Of a stretch of 10,777 nt of DNA, positions 1 through 6,847 are shown in pieces; position 1 is the first letter of the stretch; each line of letters opens with the position of its first letter. The stretch covers positions 1 through 10,777 of the forward strand of contig DAITPA010000055.1 of assembly GCA_036833805.1 (NCBI GenBank). Direction: 5' to 3'. The position numbers were made by a program, and so were the translations under genes. The stretch is from PALSA-1196 sp036833805 (GTDB lineage: Bacteria > Pseudomonadota > Gammaproteobacteria > Steroidobacterales > Steroidobacteraceae). The notes under the pieces are model-generated. The model saw only the letters and a program-made list of their open reading frames with translations, was not told the origin of the DNA and did no database searches.

Positions 1-1009
1 ACCCAAATAGAATCAGGTAGCGGGTGGCAATCCGCCCAATCAGGCGCCCGACGATCAGCATCGAGAGCAAGGTGCCGACGCCGCGTGGGGCCGTCACGAT
101 TCCCGTCAACAGCACCGGATAACCCATATGCGCCTGCAGGAGCGGCGGCAAGAGCGCAAGCGTTGCGAACAGCACCACCCCGACGACAAACACAAACACG
201 TTGCCGGTCAGAAAATTGCGGTCGCGGAACAGGCTTGGGCTTATGAACGGGTGCGCGCGCGCGGTCGCCGTGTGCACGGCAAAAAGGTAGAAGCCGAGCG
301 CCGCGATCGTCGCTTCGATCCAAATTTCCGTGGCTCCGAACCAGTCTTTCAACGGACCGCGGTCGAGCATCATCTGCAATGCCCCGAGCGCGAAGCTCAG
401 CGTCAGAAAGCCAAAGAAATCGAAGCGGCTCCTCTTGCGCGCACTCTCAGCGAGAAACGCGAGCACGCCCAGAAACGAAATGATGCCGAACGGCACGTTG
501 ATGTAGAACACCCAGCGCCAGTCGTAGTCATCGGTCAGCCAGCCGCCGAGCGCAGGCCCGACGATCGGGCCCAACACGACCCCCATGCCCCAAACCGACA
601 TGGCGCGGCCGTGATGCTCGGGCGGGTTGATATCGAGCAGCACCGCCTGCGACATCGGCACGAGCGCGGCGCCGCCCAAACCCTGCAGCGCACGAAACAC
701 CACCATCTCCGGCAGCGTCTGCGCGAGGCCGCACAGCACCGAGGCCAGCGTGAATACGCCGATCGAAACGAGAAACACGCGCTTGCGCCCGAACTGCCCG
801 GCGAGCCAGCCGCTCAAGGGCATCATGATGGCGGTCGCAATGATGTATGAGGTCAACACCCAGTTGATCTGATCCTGGGTCGAGGACAGGCTGCCCTGAA
901 TGCGCGGCAGCGCAACGTTCGCAATCGTCACATCGAGCGCCTGCATGATGGAGGCGACCATGACTGAGATCGTGATCAGCACGCGGTGCTGGCGCATTGC
1001 CGCTGTCAT
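1..1009 (-). CDS. emrB: EmrB/QacA-type (DHA2) MFS multidrug efflux permease, 3' end cut off by window edge
   Basis: This is the inner-membrane, proton-driven drug antiporter of an EmrAB-type tripartite pump. Only the first 336 codons are inside the window; the frame stays open to base 1, so the C-terminal third or more is missing. Visible DHA2 signatures are motif D1 LDVTIANVALP (residues about 25-35), a motif A-like GWLAGQFGRKR (67-77), FRALQGLGGA (105-114), a motif C-like glycine/proline segment GVVLGPIVGPALGGW (143-157) and WRWVFYINVP (164-173). Hydrophobic segments alternate as expected for a 14-TM transporter. The ATG at 1007-1009 lies 15 bases after the emrA stop, with only a weak AGGCG-like ribosome site, so translation is probably coupled to emrA. 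Motif A carries Gly-Gln where many MFS members have Asp-Arg. Family assignment is firm; the drug substrate cannot be told. Confidence 0.95.
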   Translation of the reverse strand, partial: MTAAMRQHRVLITISVMVASIMQALDVTIANVALPRIQGSLSSTQDQINWVLTSYIIATAIMMPLSGWLAGQFGRKRVFLVSIGVFTLASVLCGLAQTLPEMVVFRALQGLGGAALVPMSQAVLLDINPPEHHGRAMSVWGMGVVLGPIVGPALGGWLTDDYDWRWVFYINVPFGIISFLGVLAFLAESARKRSRFDFFGFLTLSFALGALQMMLDRGPLKDWFGATEIWIEATIAALGFYLFAVHTATARAHPFISPSLFRDRNFLTGNVFVFVVGVVLFATLALLPPLLQAHMGYPVLLTGIVTAPRGVGTLLSMLIVGRLIGRIATRYLILFG

Positions 1010-1024
1010 CAACGCCTGCGCAGA

Positions 1025-2158
1025 TTACGGTGCCGGGCCCGCTGCCGCCTTGCCGTCGAGCGATGCCAACAGGCCGCTGCGCGCATGGCGGGTATCGACA
1101 GTCACGTCGGCGCTCAACCCCGCGCGCAGCGGCAGCGCAGCCGGCGCGTCGCTCACGGCGAGGCGCACCGGCAGTCGCTGCACGACCTTCACCCAGTTGC
1201 CGGTCGCGTTCTCCGGCGGAAGCATGGAGAACGCAGCGCCGGTGCCCGGACTTAAACTTACGATCCGGGCATGAAAGATCGTACCGGGATAGCTGTCGAT
1301 TTTGACCGTCGCCGCCTGCCCGGGACGCATGTAGGTGAGCTGGCTTTCCTTGAAGTTGGCCTCCACCCAGACATCCTGCGTGGCAATGAGTGCGAACAAT
1401 GGACTCGACGCATTGATGTAGTTGCCGACCTGCAGCTGCTCGACCTTGGCAACGATGCCGTCCTCGGGAGCGCTGATAACGGTGTACGAAAGGTTCAACA
1501 GGGCGCGGTCAAGGGCGGCGCGCGCCTGCAAGACGTTGGGATGATTTTCGATCGAGGTATGGGCGTCGCCGCCCAAGTTTGCGGCGACCGCGGCGAGCTC
1601 TTCGCGCGCCGAGCTCAACGCCTGGCGCGCATTGTCGAGCGCGTGGCGCAGCTGGTTCACCTGCACCTGGGAGGCAATGCCCGAGGCGAGCAGTCCATTC
1701 TGCCGATCATATTCGCGTTGTTGATAGGCGAGCGTCTGGTCGGCGCCGCGCACTTCCGCGAGGCGCTGGCGATAGGTTGCCTGCAGCGCTTCGACCGCAA
1801 GCCGTGCGCTAGCCAAGCGCGCCTGCGCTTCCTGCACCGCGATTCGAAACGGCGCGTCGTCAAGGCGGAACAGCAGCGCCCCCTTCGGCACGCGCTGGTT
1901 GTCGTGAATATCGATCTCGCTCACGCGGCCTGCGACGTTCGCGCTGATGACCATCTGCGCCGCCTGCACGTAGGCATCATCGGTCGATTGGTAGCGGCCG
2001 CCGCTGATGTAGAAATAGACGGCGCCGGCTATCACGATGAGCGGCGCGAGCAGCATGAGCGGCAGACGCAGGCACTCCTTAAGCGCACGCGCCTTAGGCG
2101 TCGCGGCGGCCGCCTCAACCGCGGCGCGCTCGCTCCTGTCGCTCGGTATCTCTACCAC
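1025..2158 (-). CDS. emrA: EmrA-type HlyD-family membrane fusion protein (periplasmic adaptor)
   Basis: This periplasmic adaptor links the EmrB permease to a TolC-like outer-membrane channel. The 377-residue protein has a cytoplasmic N-terminus, one membrane anchor (about 32-52), the TDDAYV segment (59-64) typical of EmrA, a first lipoyl half (about 70-100), a long alpha-helical coiled-coil hairpin rich in Ala, Gln, Arg and Glu (about 103-196), the second lipoyl half (about 224-247, with ISAPEDGIV) and a beta-barrel domain. Within the barrel, VWVEANFKESQL (263-274) and the segment FSMLPPENATGNWVKVVQRL (310-329) closely match known EmrA proteins. The start is GTG at 2156-2158; it overlaps the marR stop by 7 bases (GTGGTAG) and has no good Shine-Dalgarno, which suggests termination-reinitiation coupling. 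The short Ala/Gly/Pro C-terminal tail differs from the E. coli protein. No outer-membrane partner is encoded here. Confidence 0.96.
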   Translation of the reverse strand: MVEIPSDRSERAAVEAAAATPKARALKECLRLPLMLLAPLIVIAGAVYFYISGGRYQSTDDAYVQAAQMVISANVAGRVSEIDIHDNQRVPKGALLFRLDDAPFRIAVQEAQARLASARLAVEALQATYRQRLAEVRGADQTLAYQQREYDRQNGLLASGIASQVQVNQLRHALDNARQALSSAREELAAVAANLGGDAHTSIENHPNVLQARAALDRALLNLSYTVISAPEDGIVAKVEQLQVGNYINASSPLFALIATQDVWVEANFKESQLTYMRPGQAATVKIDSYPGTIFHARIVSLSPGTGAAFSMLPPENATGNWVKVVQRLPVRLAVSDAPAALPLRAGLSADVTVDTRHARSGLLASLDGKAAAGPAP

Positions 2159-2700
2159 CTCGGCACGCGATTGCGCTGGGGCGGCGCTAATGAAGTCGGT
2201 CCTGAATGACTGCCGCTCGCGGGCACGGCGCTCTTGGCGACCGCGGCGCCGGCTGCCGCTGCGGCCGGCGGCGCGCCGACGGCGCGCGCGCTGGCGTGGA
2301 TGCGCTCCAGCATGTCAATGAGGCGCAGAGCCTCTTCAGAGGAGAGGTCTGCGAGAAATTCCGCGCGCGTTTCATCCGCGAGCTGCCAGATCTCATCGAG
2401 GATCGCGCGCGCCTTGTCTTTGATGAAGAGGCAGCGGGCACGCCGGTCGTTTGGGTCCGCGCGGCGCTCGACCCATCCTTCGGCTTCCATGTAGTCGAGT
2501 ATGCGCACCATGCTCATGGGGTCGATTTCGGCAAGCTCGGCGAGGCGGACCTGGCTCACGCCTTCATTTCTTGACAGGTAACCGAGCGTCTTGCACTGCG
2601 GCAACGTGAGCTGCAGCGCCTCGGCACGCTCCTCAAAGCGCCGCGTGTACAGGCGCCCGAGATCTTTCAGGAGGTAACCGAAATTACGGAGTTGTTCCAT
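2152..2700 (-). CDS. MarR-family winged helix-turn-helix repressor of the emrAB operon
   Basis: This is a dimeric DNA-binding regulator, probably a repressor of its own promoter and of emrAB that is released by small phenolic or drug-like ligands, as is usual in the family. The winged HTH spans about residues 28-95. The recognition-helix region reads EIDPMSMVRILDYMEAEGWV and the wing has ADPNDRRARCLF, matching the DxRDRRxxxL pattern of MarR proteins. The start chosen is ATG at 2698-2700. Upstream in-frame starts reach into the plsB coding region and through the promoter, and the residues they add do not resemble MarR. At 182 residues the protein is longer than the usual 140-150, because of an Ala/Pro/Ser-rich tail after about residue 138. 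The gene lies first in marR-emrA-emrB and its stop overlaps the emrA start. Family assignment is firm; the ligand is unknown. Confidence 0.94.
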   Translation of the reverse strand: MEQLRNFGYLLKDLGRLYTRRFEERAEALQLTLPQCKTLGYLSRNEGVSQVRLAELAEIDPMSMVRILDYMEAEGWVERRADPNDRRARCLFIKDKARAILDEIWQLADETRAEFLADLSSEEALRLIDMLERIHASARAVGAPPAAAAAGAAVAKSAVPASGSHSGPTSLAPPQRNRVPRW

Positions 2701-2701
2701 G

Positions 2702-2724
2702 GCTAGGCCTACGCTAAACCTAGC
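2702..2724. repeat. Short inverted repeat in marR leader, possible second operator
   Basis: GCTAGG (2702-2707) and CCTAGC (2719-2724) form a perfect 6-bp inverted repeat around an 11-base centre. A perfect 8-bp palindrome TAGGCCTA lies at 2704-2711. The element occupies the predicted 5' untranslated leader of marR, from about +1 to two bases before the ATG. It could be a second, lower-affinity MarR site or a small leader hairpin covering the weak ribosome site. It is unlike the 2730-2753 palindrome in sequence, so a common binder is not assured. Confidence 0.4.
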
Positions 2725-2726
2725 AG

Positions 2727-2756
2727 AGTATATAATAACGTCTGTTACTATATCAA
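2727..2756 (-). promoter_or_regulatory. Promoter of marR-emrAB with embedded palindromic operator
   Basis: Reading the minus strand, TTGATA (2756-2751) is a good -35 and TATACT (2732-2727) a good -10, separated by 18 bases. That puts the start of transcription near 2720, about 20 bases before the marR ATG. A palindrome at 2730-2753 has 10-bp arms ATATAATAAC and GTTACTATAT, with 9 of 10 pairs matching and a 4-base GTCT centre. It fills the spacer and touches both boxes. A site of this size and position is what a MarR dimer would bind to block RNA polymerase, giving autorepression. The boxes and palindrome are read directly; binding by this MarR is inferred. The AT-rich island contrasts sharply with the GC-rich surroundings. 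Confidence 0.72.
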
Positions 2757-2794
2757 GTGATACCGAAGGGCCAGCATGCCCGCGCCGCGCGGCG

Positions 2795-5224
2795 TTACGA
2801 GTGGGCAATCTGCAGAATGCTGTGCCGCATCTGCTCCTGCAGAACGAGCTGCGCATCCTGCGCGACCTGTGCGAGCACGTCATCGAAAGCCAACTTGCCG
2901 CCCTCGGCAATGCGGATTACGCCGCGCGCGCGCAGCAGGTCGATGAAGTTCTCGAACATGGTGCGATCGAAGAACTCCGGGGAGTTGATGCCGTAGAGCA
3001 TGGTCATGCGTTGCCCCAAAAGCTGACAGCGCTCGGCCAGCGCAGATTGCGTAATCTGACCGCTGCCCGCCTGCAGCAGCAGCGCGACCGCCAAATAGTA
3101 GCGTTCGATCGTCTGAATGGTGGCCTGCGCGAGCAGCGACAGCTGCACCGCTTGTGCCGAGGCCGGCGGTGGCCGGCGCCACTCGGTGGCATCCGCGTTC
3201 GGCGCAACGAGTCCAAACTGGGCGAGGCTTGCGAGCACCGCATCGACGACGTCCGGCACCTCTTCTTCGCGCCAGCGCAGGAATAGCTCCGATGCGATGT
3301 AGGGATAGATGCGCCGCGCGAGCCGGTGCAGGTCGGCAGTGCGCAGCGTTGCATTGCTCGTGAACGCACAGGCCACGAGCGACGGCATCGCGAACAGGTG
3401 CAGCACGTTGTTACGGAAGTAAGTGGCGCGCACCGCCGCGGCATCGCTCATGCGCACCAGATCTCCGAGCGGCTGACTCTGACGCGACACCACTTGCAGC
3501 GCCTCGCCGTAGGCGATGATCTGCGCGCCGCTGAGGGTGGTGACGGTGACGCGCGCGCTATACGGAAAAGCGGCGAGCAGCGCCTGATAGAGCTCGAGCT
3601 GCCGCAATAGATCTGCCTCGGGCAAGGTCTGACGCGGTGTCGCGAGCAGCGCCACCGCCAGCAGATTGATGGGCGTCACGGCCGCCGCCGCATTGATGTT
3701 GCGCATGATGCGTTGCGCGAGCTCGTCAACCGCGGCATTGATCCACGGCAGACGTACATCGTCCTCGAGGCTCCTCGTGCGCCAGTCAGGATCAAAGCTG
3801 TCGAGGAGCTCAACAAGCTCGATCGGCTCGCCCATGTTGACGTGCACCTGGCCGAATCTTTCCTTCAAGCGCGGCAGCGCGCGCAGCAGGCCAAATATGC
3901 TCTCCTTCTGCTTGGGCGCTCCGGCGAGCTCGCCGATGTAGGTTAAGCCTTCGAAGATGCGCTCGTAACCGAAGTACACCGGTAAAAACATGACCGGCCG
4001 CACCGGGTCGCGCAAGAAGCTCCTCAACGTCATGGCGAGCATGCCGGTTTTAGGCTGCAACAGCCTGCCGGTGCGGCTGCGACCGCCTTCAATGAAATAT
4101 TCGAGCGAATGTCCGCGCGCCATGATGGCCGCGAGATAGTTCATGAAGACCACCGTGTAGAGGGCGTTGCCGCGCAGGCTGCGGCGTATGAAAAAAGCCC
4201 CGCCCTTGCGCAGAAAGCGCCCCACGACCGGCATATTCAGATTGATGCCGGCGGCGATGTGCGGCACCGCATAGCCGTGGCGGAAGATCGCATACGAGAG
4301 CAGCAGGTAGTCCATGTGACTGCGGTGACAGGGGACGTACACGATCTCGTGGGTTTCCGCGGCGCGTTCCAGAGTCTCGACGTGCGCGAATTGCACGCCG
4401 TCGTAGAGGCGGTTCCACACGCGCGTCAACAGGTGCTCCAAAAAGCGCACGAAGGCGGGCGAGTAGTTCGCCGCGATCTCCTGCGCATATTTCTGCGCCT
4501 GAATCATCGCCTGACGGCGCGTCGTCTTCTTCTCGCGGCGCTCCTGTGCGACCGCCGCGCGCACCGCGCGGGTGCGCAGAATTCCCGTCACGAGCGTGCG
4601 CCGGTGCGACAGATCAGGTCCGATACGCGCCGCGCGCTGCCGCGCATACAGCGCGCGCAGCGCGCGCGTGACGCGCCGTCCCTGTACCGGTACGCCGCCC
4701 GTCTCGCTCAGGAGACTGCGCAACGACACCGGCTCATGAATCTCGATCAGCGTGTTGCGGCCATTGATGAGCACCTGCATGAACTTGCGCAGGCGGCTCG
4801 TGATCGCCCACTCCTCCACCAACAGCAGCCGCAGCCAGGAGACTTCCTTCTGTGGAGCGCGGCCCCAGAACACCGCCACCGGGATGAGATCGATGTCGAG
4901 GCCGGGGTGCGTTTTCACGATCTCAATCATGCGCAGCAAATGCGCCGGTGCGCGCCGATCGCGGCGCTCATCCCAAAATCCCCGCGGCCGGCTTAGATAA
5001 AAGAACGAGCGCAGCTCGCGCGCCTCGCCGAGCAGGCGCTTGCGCGGCCGCGCAAGCTTCAGCCGTACGCAGGCGCTCTGCAGCACGGCAAGATCGGTGA
5101 AGCTGCGACCCTCGAGGACGTAGCAGACGGGATGGGTTCGCTCGCGCAGGCGTTCAACGACATCCTCGGGGCGCACCTGATAGCGCACCCACAGGCCCAA
5201 GAGCCGCCGCAGGAGCCAGCTCAC
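2795..5224 (-). CDS. plsB: Glycerol-3-phosphate 1-O-acyltransferase PlsB
   Basis: PlsB transfers an acyl chain from acyl-ACP or acyl-CoA to sn-glycerol-3-phosphate, making lysophosphatidic acid, the first step of phospholipid synthesis at the inner membrane. The 809-residue length is close to E. coli PlsB (807). All four acyltransferase blocks are visible: block I CHRSHMDYLLLSY with the catalytic HX4D pair H300/D305; block II GGAFFIRRSLRGN (341-353); block III FIEGGRSRTGRLL (377-389); and block IV PVYFGYERI (415-423). Other PlsB-typical stretches are IAANYS (250-255), WNRLYDGV (270-277), PHIAAGINLN (321-330) and, near the C-terminus, YGINSPEFFD. The start is a GTG at 5222-5224; the frame runs up to a stop with no earlier ATG or GTG, and MSWLLRR resembles the E. 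coli N-terminus. No strong ribosome site is seen. The upstream hydrolase ends 51 bases before. No mutation of a key residue is apparent. Confidence 0.98.
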   Translation of the reverse strand: MSWLLRRLLGLWVRYQVRPEDVVERLRERTHPVCYVLEGRSFTDLAVLQSACVRLKLARPRKRLLGEARELRSFFYLSRPRGFWDERRDRRAPAHLLRMIEIVKTHPGLDIDLIPVAVFWGRAPQKEVSWLRLLLVEEWAITSRLRKFMQVLINGRNTLIEIHEPVSLRSLLSETGGVPVQGRRVTRALRALYARQRAARIGPDLSHRRTLVTGILRTRAVRAAVAQERREKKTTRRQAMIQAQKYAQEIAANYSPAFVRFLEHLLTRVWNRLYDGVQFAHVETLERAAETHEIVYVPCHRSHMDYLLLSYAIFRHGYAVPHIAAGINLNMPVVGRFLRKGGAFFIRRSLRGNALYTVVFMNYLAAIMARGHSLEYFIEGGRSRTGRLLQPKTGMLAMTLRSFLRDPVRPVMFLPVYFGYERIFEGLTYIGELAGAPKQKESIFGLLRALPRLKERFGQVHVNMGEPIELVELLDSFDPDWRTRSLEDDVRLPWINAAVDELAQRIMRNINAAAAVTPINLLAVALLATPRQTLPEADLLRQLELYQALLAAFPYSARVTVTTLSGAQIIAYGEALQVVSRQSQPLGDLVRMSDAAAVRATYFRNNVLHLFAMPSLVACAFTSNATLRTADLHRLARRIYPYIASELFLRWREEEVPDVVDAVLASLAQFGLVAPNADATEWRRPPPASAQAVQLSLLAQATIQTIERYYLAVALLLQAGSGQITQSALAERCQLLGQRMTMLYGINSPEFFDRTMFENFIDLLRARGVIRIAEGGKLAFDDVLAQVAQDAQLVLQEQMRHSILQIAHS

Positions 5225-5243
5225 GGCAGCTTCGCGGCTAACG

Positions 5244-5263
5244 GCACCGAGGGCTCGCGGTGC
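5244..5263. repeat. Small hairpin in the plsB leader
   Basis: GCACCG (5244-5249) and CGGTGC (5258-5263) are a perfect 6-bp inverted repeat with an 8-base loop, in the 51-bp gap between the hydrolase stop and the plsB GTG start. There is no T-tract, so it is not a normal intrinsic terminator. It could attenuate or stabilise the plsB message, or be chance in GC-rich DNA. Confidence 0.2.
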
Positions 5264-5275
5264 AGGCCGTCCGCA

Positions 5276-5800
5276 TCATTCGAACGCCGTCGCCGGCAGA
5301 TCGAGCGCGATCAGAAAGTATTCGAACAGATAGCGCAGCACGCGGATCTGGCTGTGCAGCCGATGATCGCCGTTCAGGAGGTGCAGCGCCGCGCCATAGG
5401 CTTGCGCGAAGCGGATGCTGTGCTCATACGGCACGACCTCGTCGCGCCAGCCATGCACAATCGCAGCCGGACAGTCGAGCACGCCGGCACGCAGCTCCGG
5501 AAGGCCCTCAAGATAGAGCGCCGGCGCCATCAGAAACACGCCGCGCGCATGCAGGAGCGACGCCGACGCCACGGCGACGTAGCCGCCGAGGCTCGAGCCG
5601 ACGAGCACGAGGTCCCCCTGCAACTCCTTGCAAAAATCCGCAAGACGCGTGATTCGCTCGCGCGGCGCATCGATGCCGCGGTAGTCCACTGACTCGGTCT
5701 CATAGCCTTCGCTGCGCGCAACTTCCGCAAGCGCGGAGATCTTGCGGCCCCAGGGACCGCTTTCCTGGCCATGCGAGAAAACTACGTAGCGCGTCGTCAT
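5276..5800 (-). CDS. Small alpha/beta-hydrolase-fold serine hydrolase (putative esterase)
   Basis: This 174-residue cytoplasmic protein has the order of parts of a minimal alpha/beta hydrolase. A beta strand leads into SHGQESG (9-15, oxyanion-hole region), then comes the nucleophile elbow VLVGSSLGGY with GxSxG and Ser70. An acid residue follows in HGWRDEVVP (Asp120) and a catalytic-type histidine in NGDHRL (His146). There is no signal peptide. The size and HGWRDEVVP pattern resemble short YqiA/YcfP-like esterases, but the substrate cannot be told. The start is ATG at 5798-5800 because a clear GAGG ribosome site (5806-5809) sits 5 bases upstream; longer in-frame starts run through the ATL gene. 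It follows ATL by 13 bases, so the two are probably co-transcribed. Family is firm, function open. Confidence 0.9.
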   Translation of the reverse strand: MTTRYVVFSHGQESGPWGRKISALAEVARSEGYETESVDYRGIDAPRERITRLADFCKELQGDLVLVGSSLGGYVAVASASLLHARGVFLMAPALYLEGLPELRAGVLDCPAAIVHGWRDEVVPYEHSIRFAQAYGAALHLLNGDHRLHSQIRVLRYLFEYFLIALDLPATAFE

Positions 5801-5813
5801 GGCGTCCTCAAAT

Positions 5814-6143
5814 TCACTTAGGCTTCCACAAGAGCTCATCCAGATCAGGCTCGACGCTGCGCACCACGCGGCCGCGCACGATCTCGACGCCTTCGGCGCG
5901 CAGCCGCCGTCTCTGTTCGGCGAACTGCCGCGATCCCTGCGCAAAGGCGATGCGCCCGCCCGCGCCGAGTACCCGATGCCAGGGCAGCTCAAGTGTCGCC
6001 GGCGCGACCTTCAGCGCGTGGCCGACCATGCGTGCACGCCCGGGCAACCCGGCGCGACGCGCCACCCCACCGTAGGTTGCGATCTGCCCGCGTGGAATCG
6101 CAACGACGGTGCGCCAGATGAGTTCGAGTGCCTCCGTGCGCAT
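5814..6143 (-). CDS. Alkyltransferase-like protein (ATL; Ogt/MGMT fold with Trp in place of the acceptor Cys)
   Basis: ATL proteins bind O6-alkylguanine in DNA, flip and bend the lesion, and hand it to nucleotide excision repair; they do not remove the alkyl group. The 109-residue protein covers only the C-terminal DNA-binding domain of MGMT: IPRGQIATYGGVA (16-28, with the lesion-side Tyr24), the helix-turn-helix and arginine finger in RARMVGHAL (36-44, Arg38), and PWHRVLGAGG (54-63). In true transferases this last motif is PCHRV; here the acceptor cysteine is Trp55, as in E. coli YbaZ and other ATLs. It is followed by the RxxLxAEGV segment (80-86). The start at 6143 has no Shine-Dalgarno, but a -10-like box sits 6 bases before it. 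It heads the ATL-hydrolase pair. Confidence 0.94.
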   Translation of the reverse strand: MRTEALELIWRTVVAIPRGQIATYGGVARRAGLPGRARMVGHALKVAPATLELPWHRVLGAGGRIAFAQGSRQFAEQRRRLRAEGVEIVRGRVVRSVEPDLDELLWKPK

Positions 6144-6179
6144 GCGCGAATGATACGCCAGCGCGCTATTCGGTAAGAT
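6144..6179. promoter_or_regulatory. Divergent promoter region: ATL (minus) and thioesterase-like gene (plus)
   Basis: On the minus strand TATCAT (6155-6150) matches the -10 consensus at 5 of 6 positions and ends 6 bases before the ATL ATG, so transcription could begin at the ATG itself (leaderless). No convincing -35 is seen. On the plus strand TAAGAT (6174-6179) is a possible -10 for the rightward gene, with a poor -35 TGATAC (6151-6156) 17 bases before. Both are read by eye; neither is proved. Confidence 0.35.
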
Positions 6180-6305
6180 GACTTGCGCGCGTGCTTGAGC
6201 GCCGGGACCAGAGCGCCTACATTGCTCCCTCGAAAGTATCAGGCCGGAGCCGCAGCATCGCAGCCCGCTGCCGCCGCCACCCGTCAGCAGATGGATTGGC
6301 TCACC

Positions 6306-6785
6306 ATGACCGACACCATATCGATGGGTCCGACCTTACAAGCCTGGCACAAGCACGGTGGTTCGAGCTTAGGGCGCTGGCTGTTCGCGCGCATGGTCTG
6401 TCGGCGCGCGCCGTACTTCGGCACGATCCGGCCGCGCTTCCTCGAATTACGCCCGACCTTCTGCAAGGTCGCGATGCGCCGCCGCCGCGCGATCGAGAAT
6501 CACGTGGGCGCCATCCACGCGCTCGCGCTCGGCAACCTCTGTGAGCTGGCGGCCGGCATGGTGACTGAAGTCACAACTCCGCCTACGACACGCTGGATCC
6601 CGCGTGGCATGACCATCGAGTATCTGCGCAAGGCCGAAAGCGATGTATCGGCCACCGCACGCCTCGACAGAAGCGAATGGTCAGCGACGGGCAACGTCGC
6701 CGTACCCGTGAGCGTGACCGACAGGAACGGCAATGAGGTGGTGCGCGCCGTCATCACGATGCACATCTCCCCGAGCAAGGCCTAG
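6306..6785 (+). CDS. Hotdog-fold DUF4442/PaaI-like thioesterase-superfamily protein
   Basis: This 159-residue single-domain hotdog protein probably acts on an acyl-CoA or acyl-ACP thioester in the cytoplasm. The diagnostic segment is NHVGAIHALALGNLCELAAG (65-84), matching the NHxGxxHxxAxxxxxE pattern of PaaI/DUF4442 proteins with Asn65, His66, Gly68, His71 and Glu80. It is followed by WIPRGMTIEYLRKA (97-110), the usual beta strands, and a terminal strand VVRAVITMHI. The start is uncertain. ATG 6306 gives a family-typical N-terminus; ATG 6291 and TTG 6183 are in-frame alternatives that add 5 and 41 residues. None has a clear ribosome site, and the sequence upstream of 6291 is low-complexity Ala-rich. 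It is divergent from ATL. Substrate unknown. Confidence 0.85.
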   Translation: MTDTISMGPTLQAWHKHGGSSLGRWLFARMVCRRAPYFGTIRPRFLELRPTFCKVAMRRRRAIENHVGAIHALALGNLCELAAGMVTEVTTPPTTRWIPRGMTIEYLRKAESDVSATARLDRSEWSATGNVAVPVSVTDRNGNEVVRAVITMHISPSKA

Positions 6786-6847
6786 GTTCCTTAAAGCTTC
6801 ACGGCTTGGGCGGAAGCGGCTGGCGCGACACCGCGAGGCGACCTGTT

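Noticed and set aside
270..295. Possible frameshift in emrB near a run of five A
   Set aside because: A careful recount shows the reading frame continues intact through LFAVHTATA.
128..850. 240-codon plus-strand frame
   Set aside because: It is antisense to emrB. Its product is Arg/His/Gln-rich with no domain, while the minus strand gives a clear transporter.
1271..2209. 312-codon plus-strand frame
   Set aside because: It is antisense to emrA and marR, whose products are recognisable; this is a GC-rich shadow frame.
2782..2795. GC palindrome after the plsB stop as a terminator
   Set aside because: It has no loop and no following T-tract.
2701..2910. Longer MarR start at 2910
   Set aside because: The extra 70 residues would be read through the plsB 3' end and the promoter, and do not resemble MarR N-termini.
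4109..4996. 295-codon plus-strand frame
   Set aside because: It is the shadow of plsB, whose four acyltransferase motifs are on the other strand.
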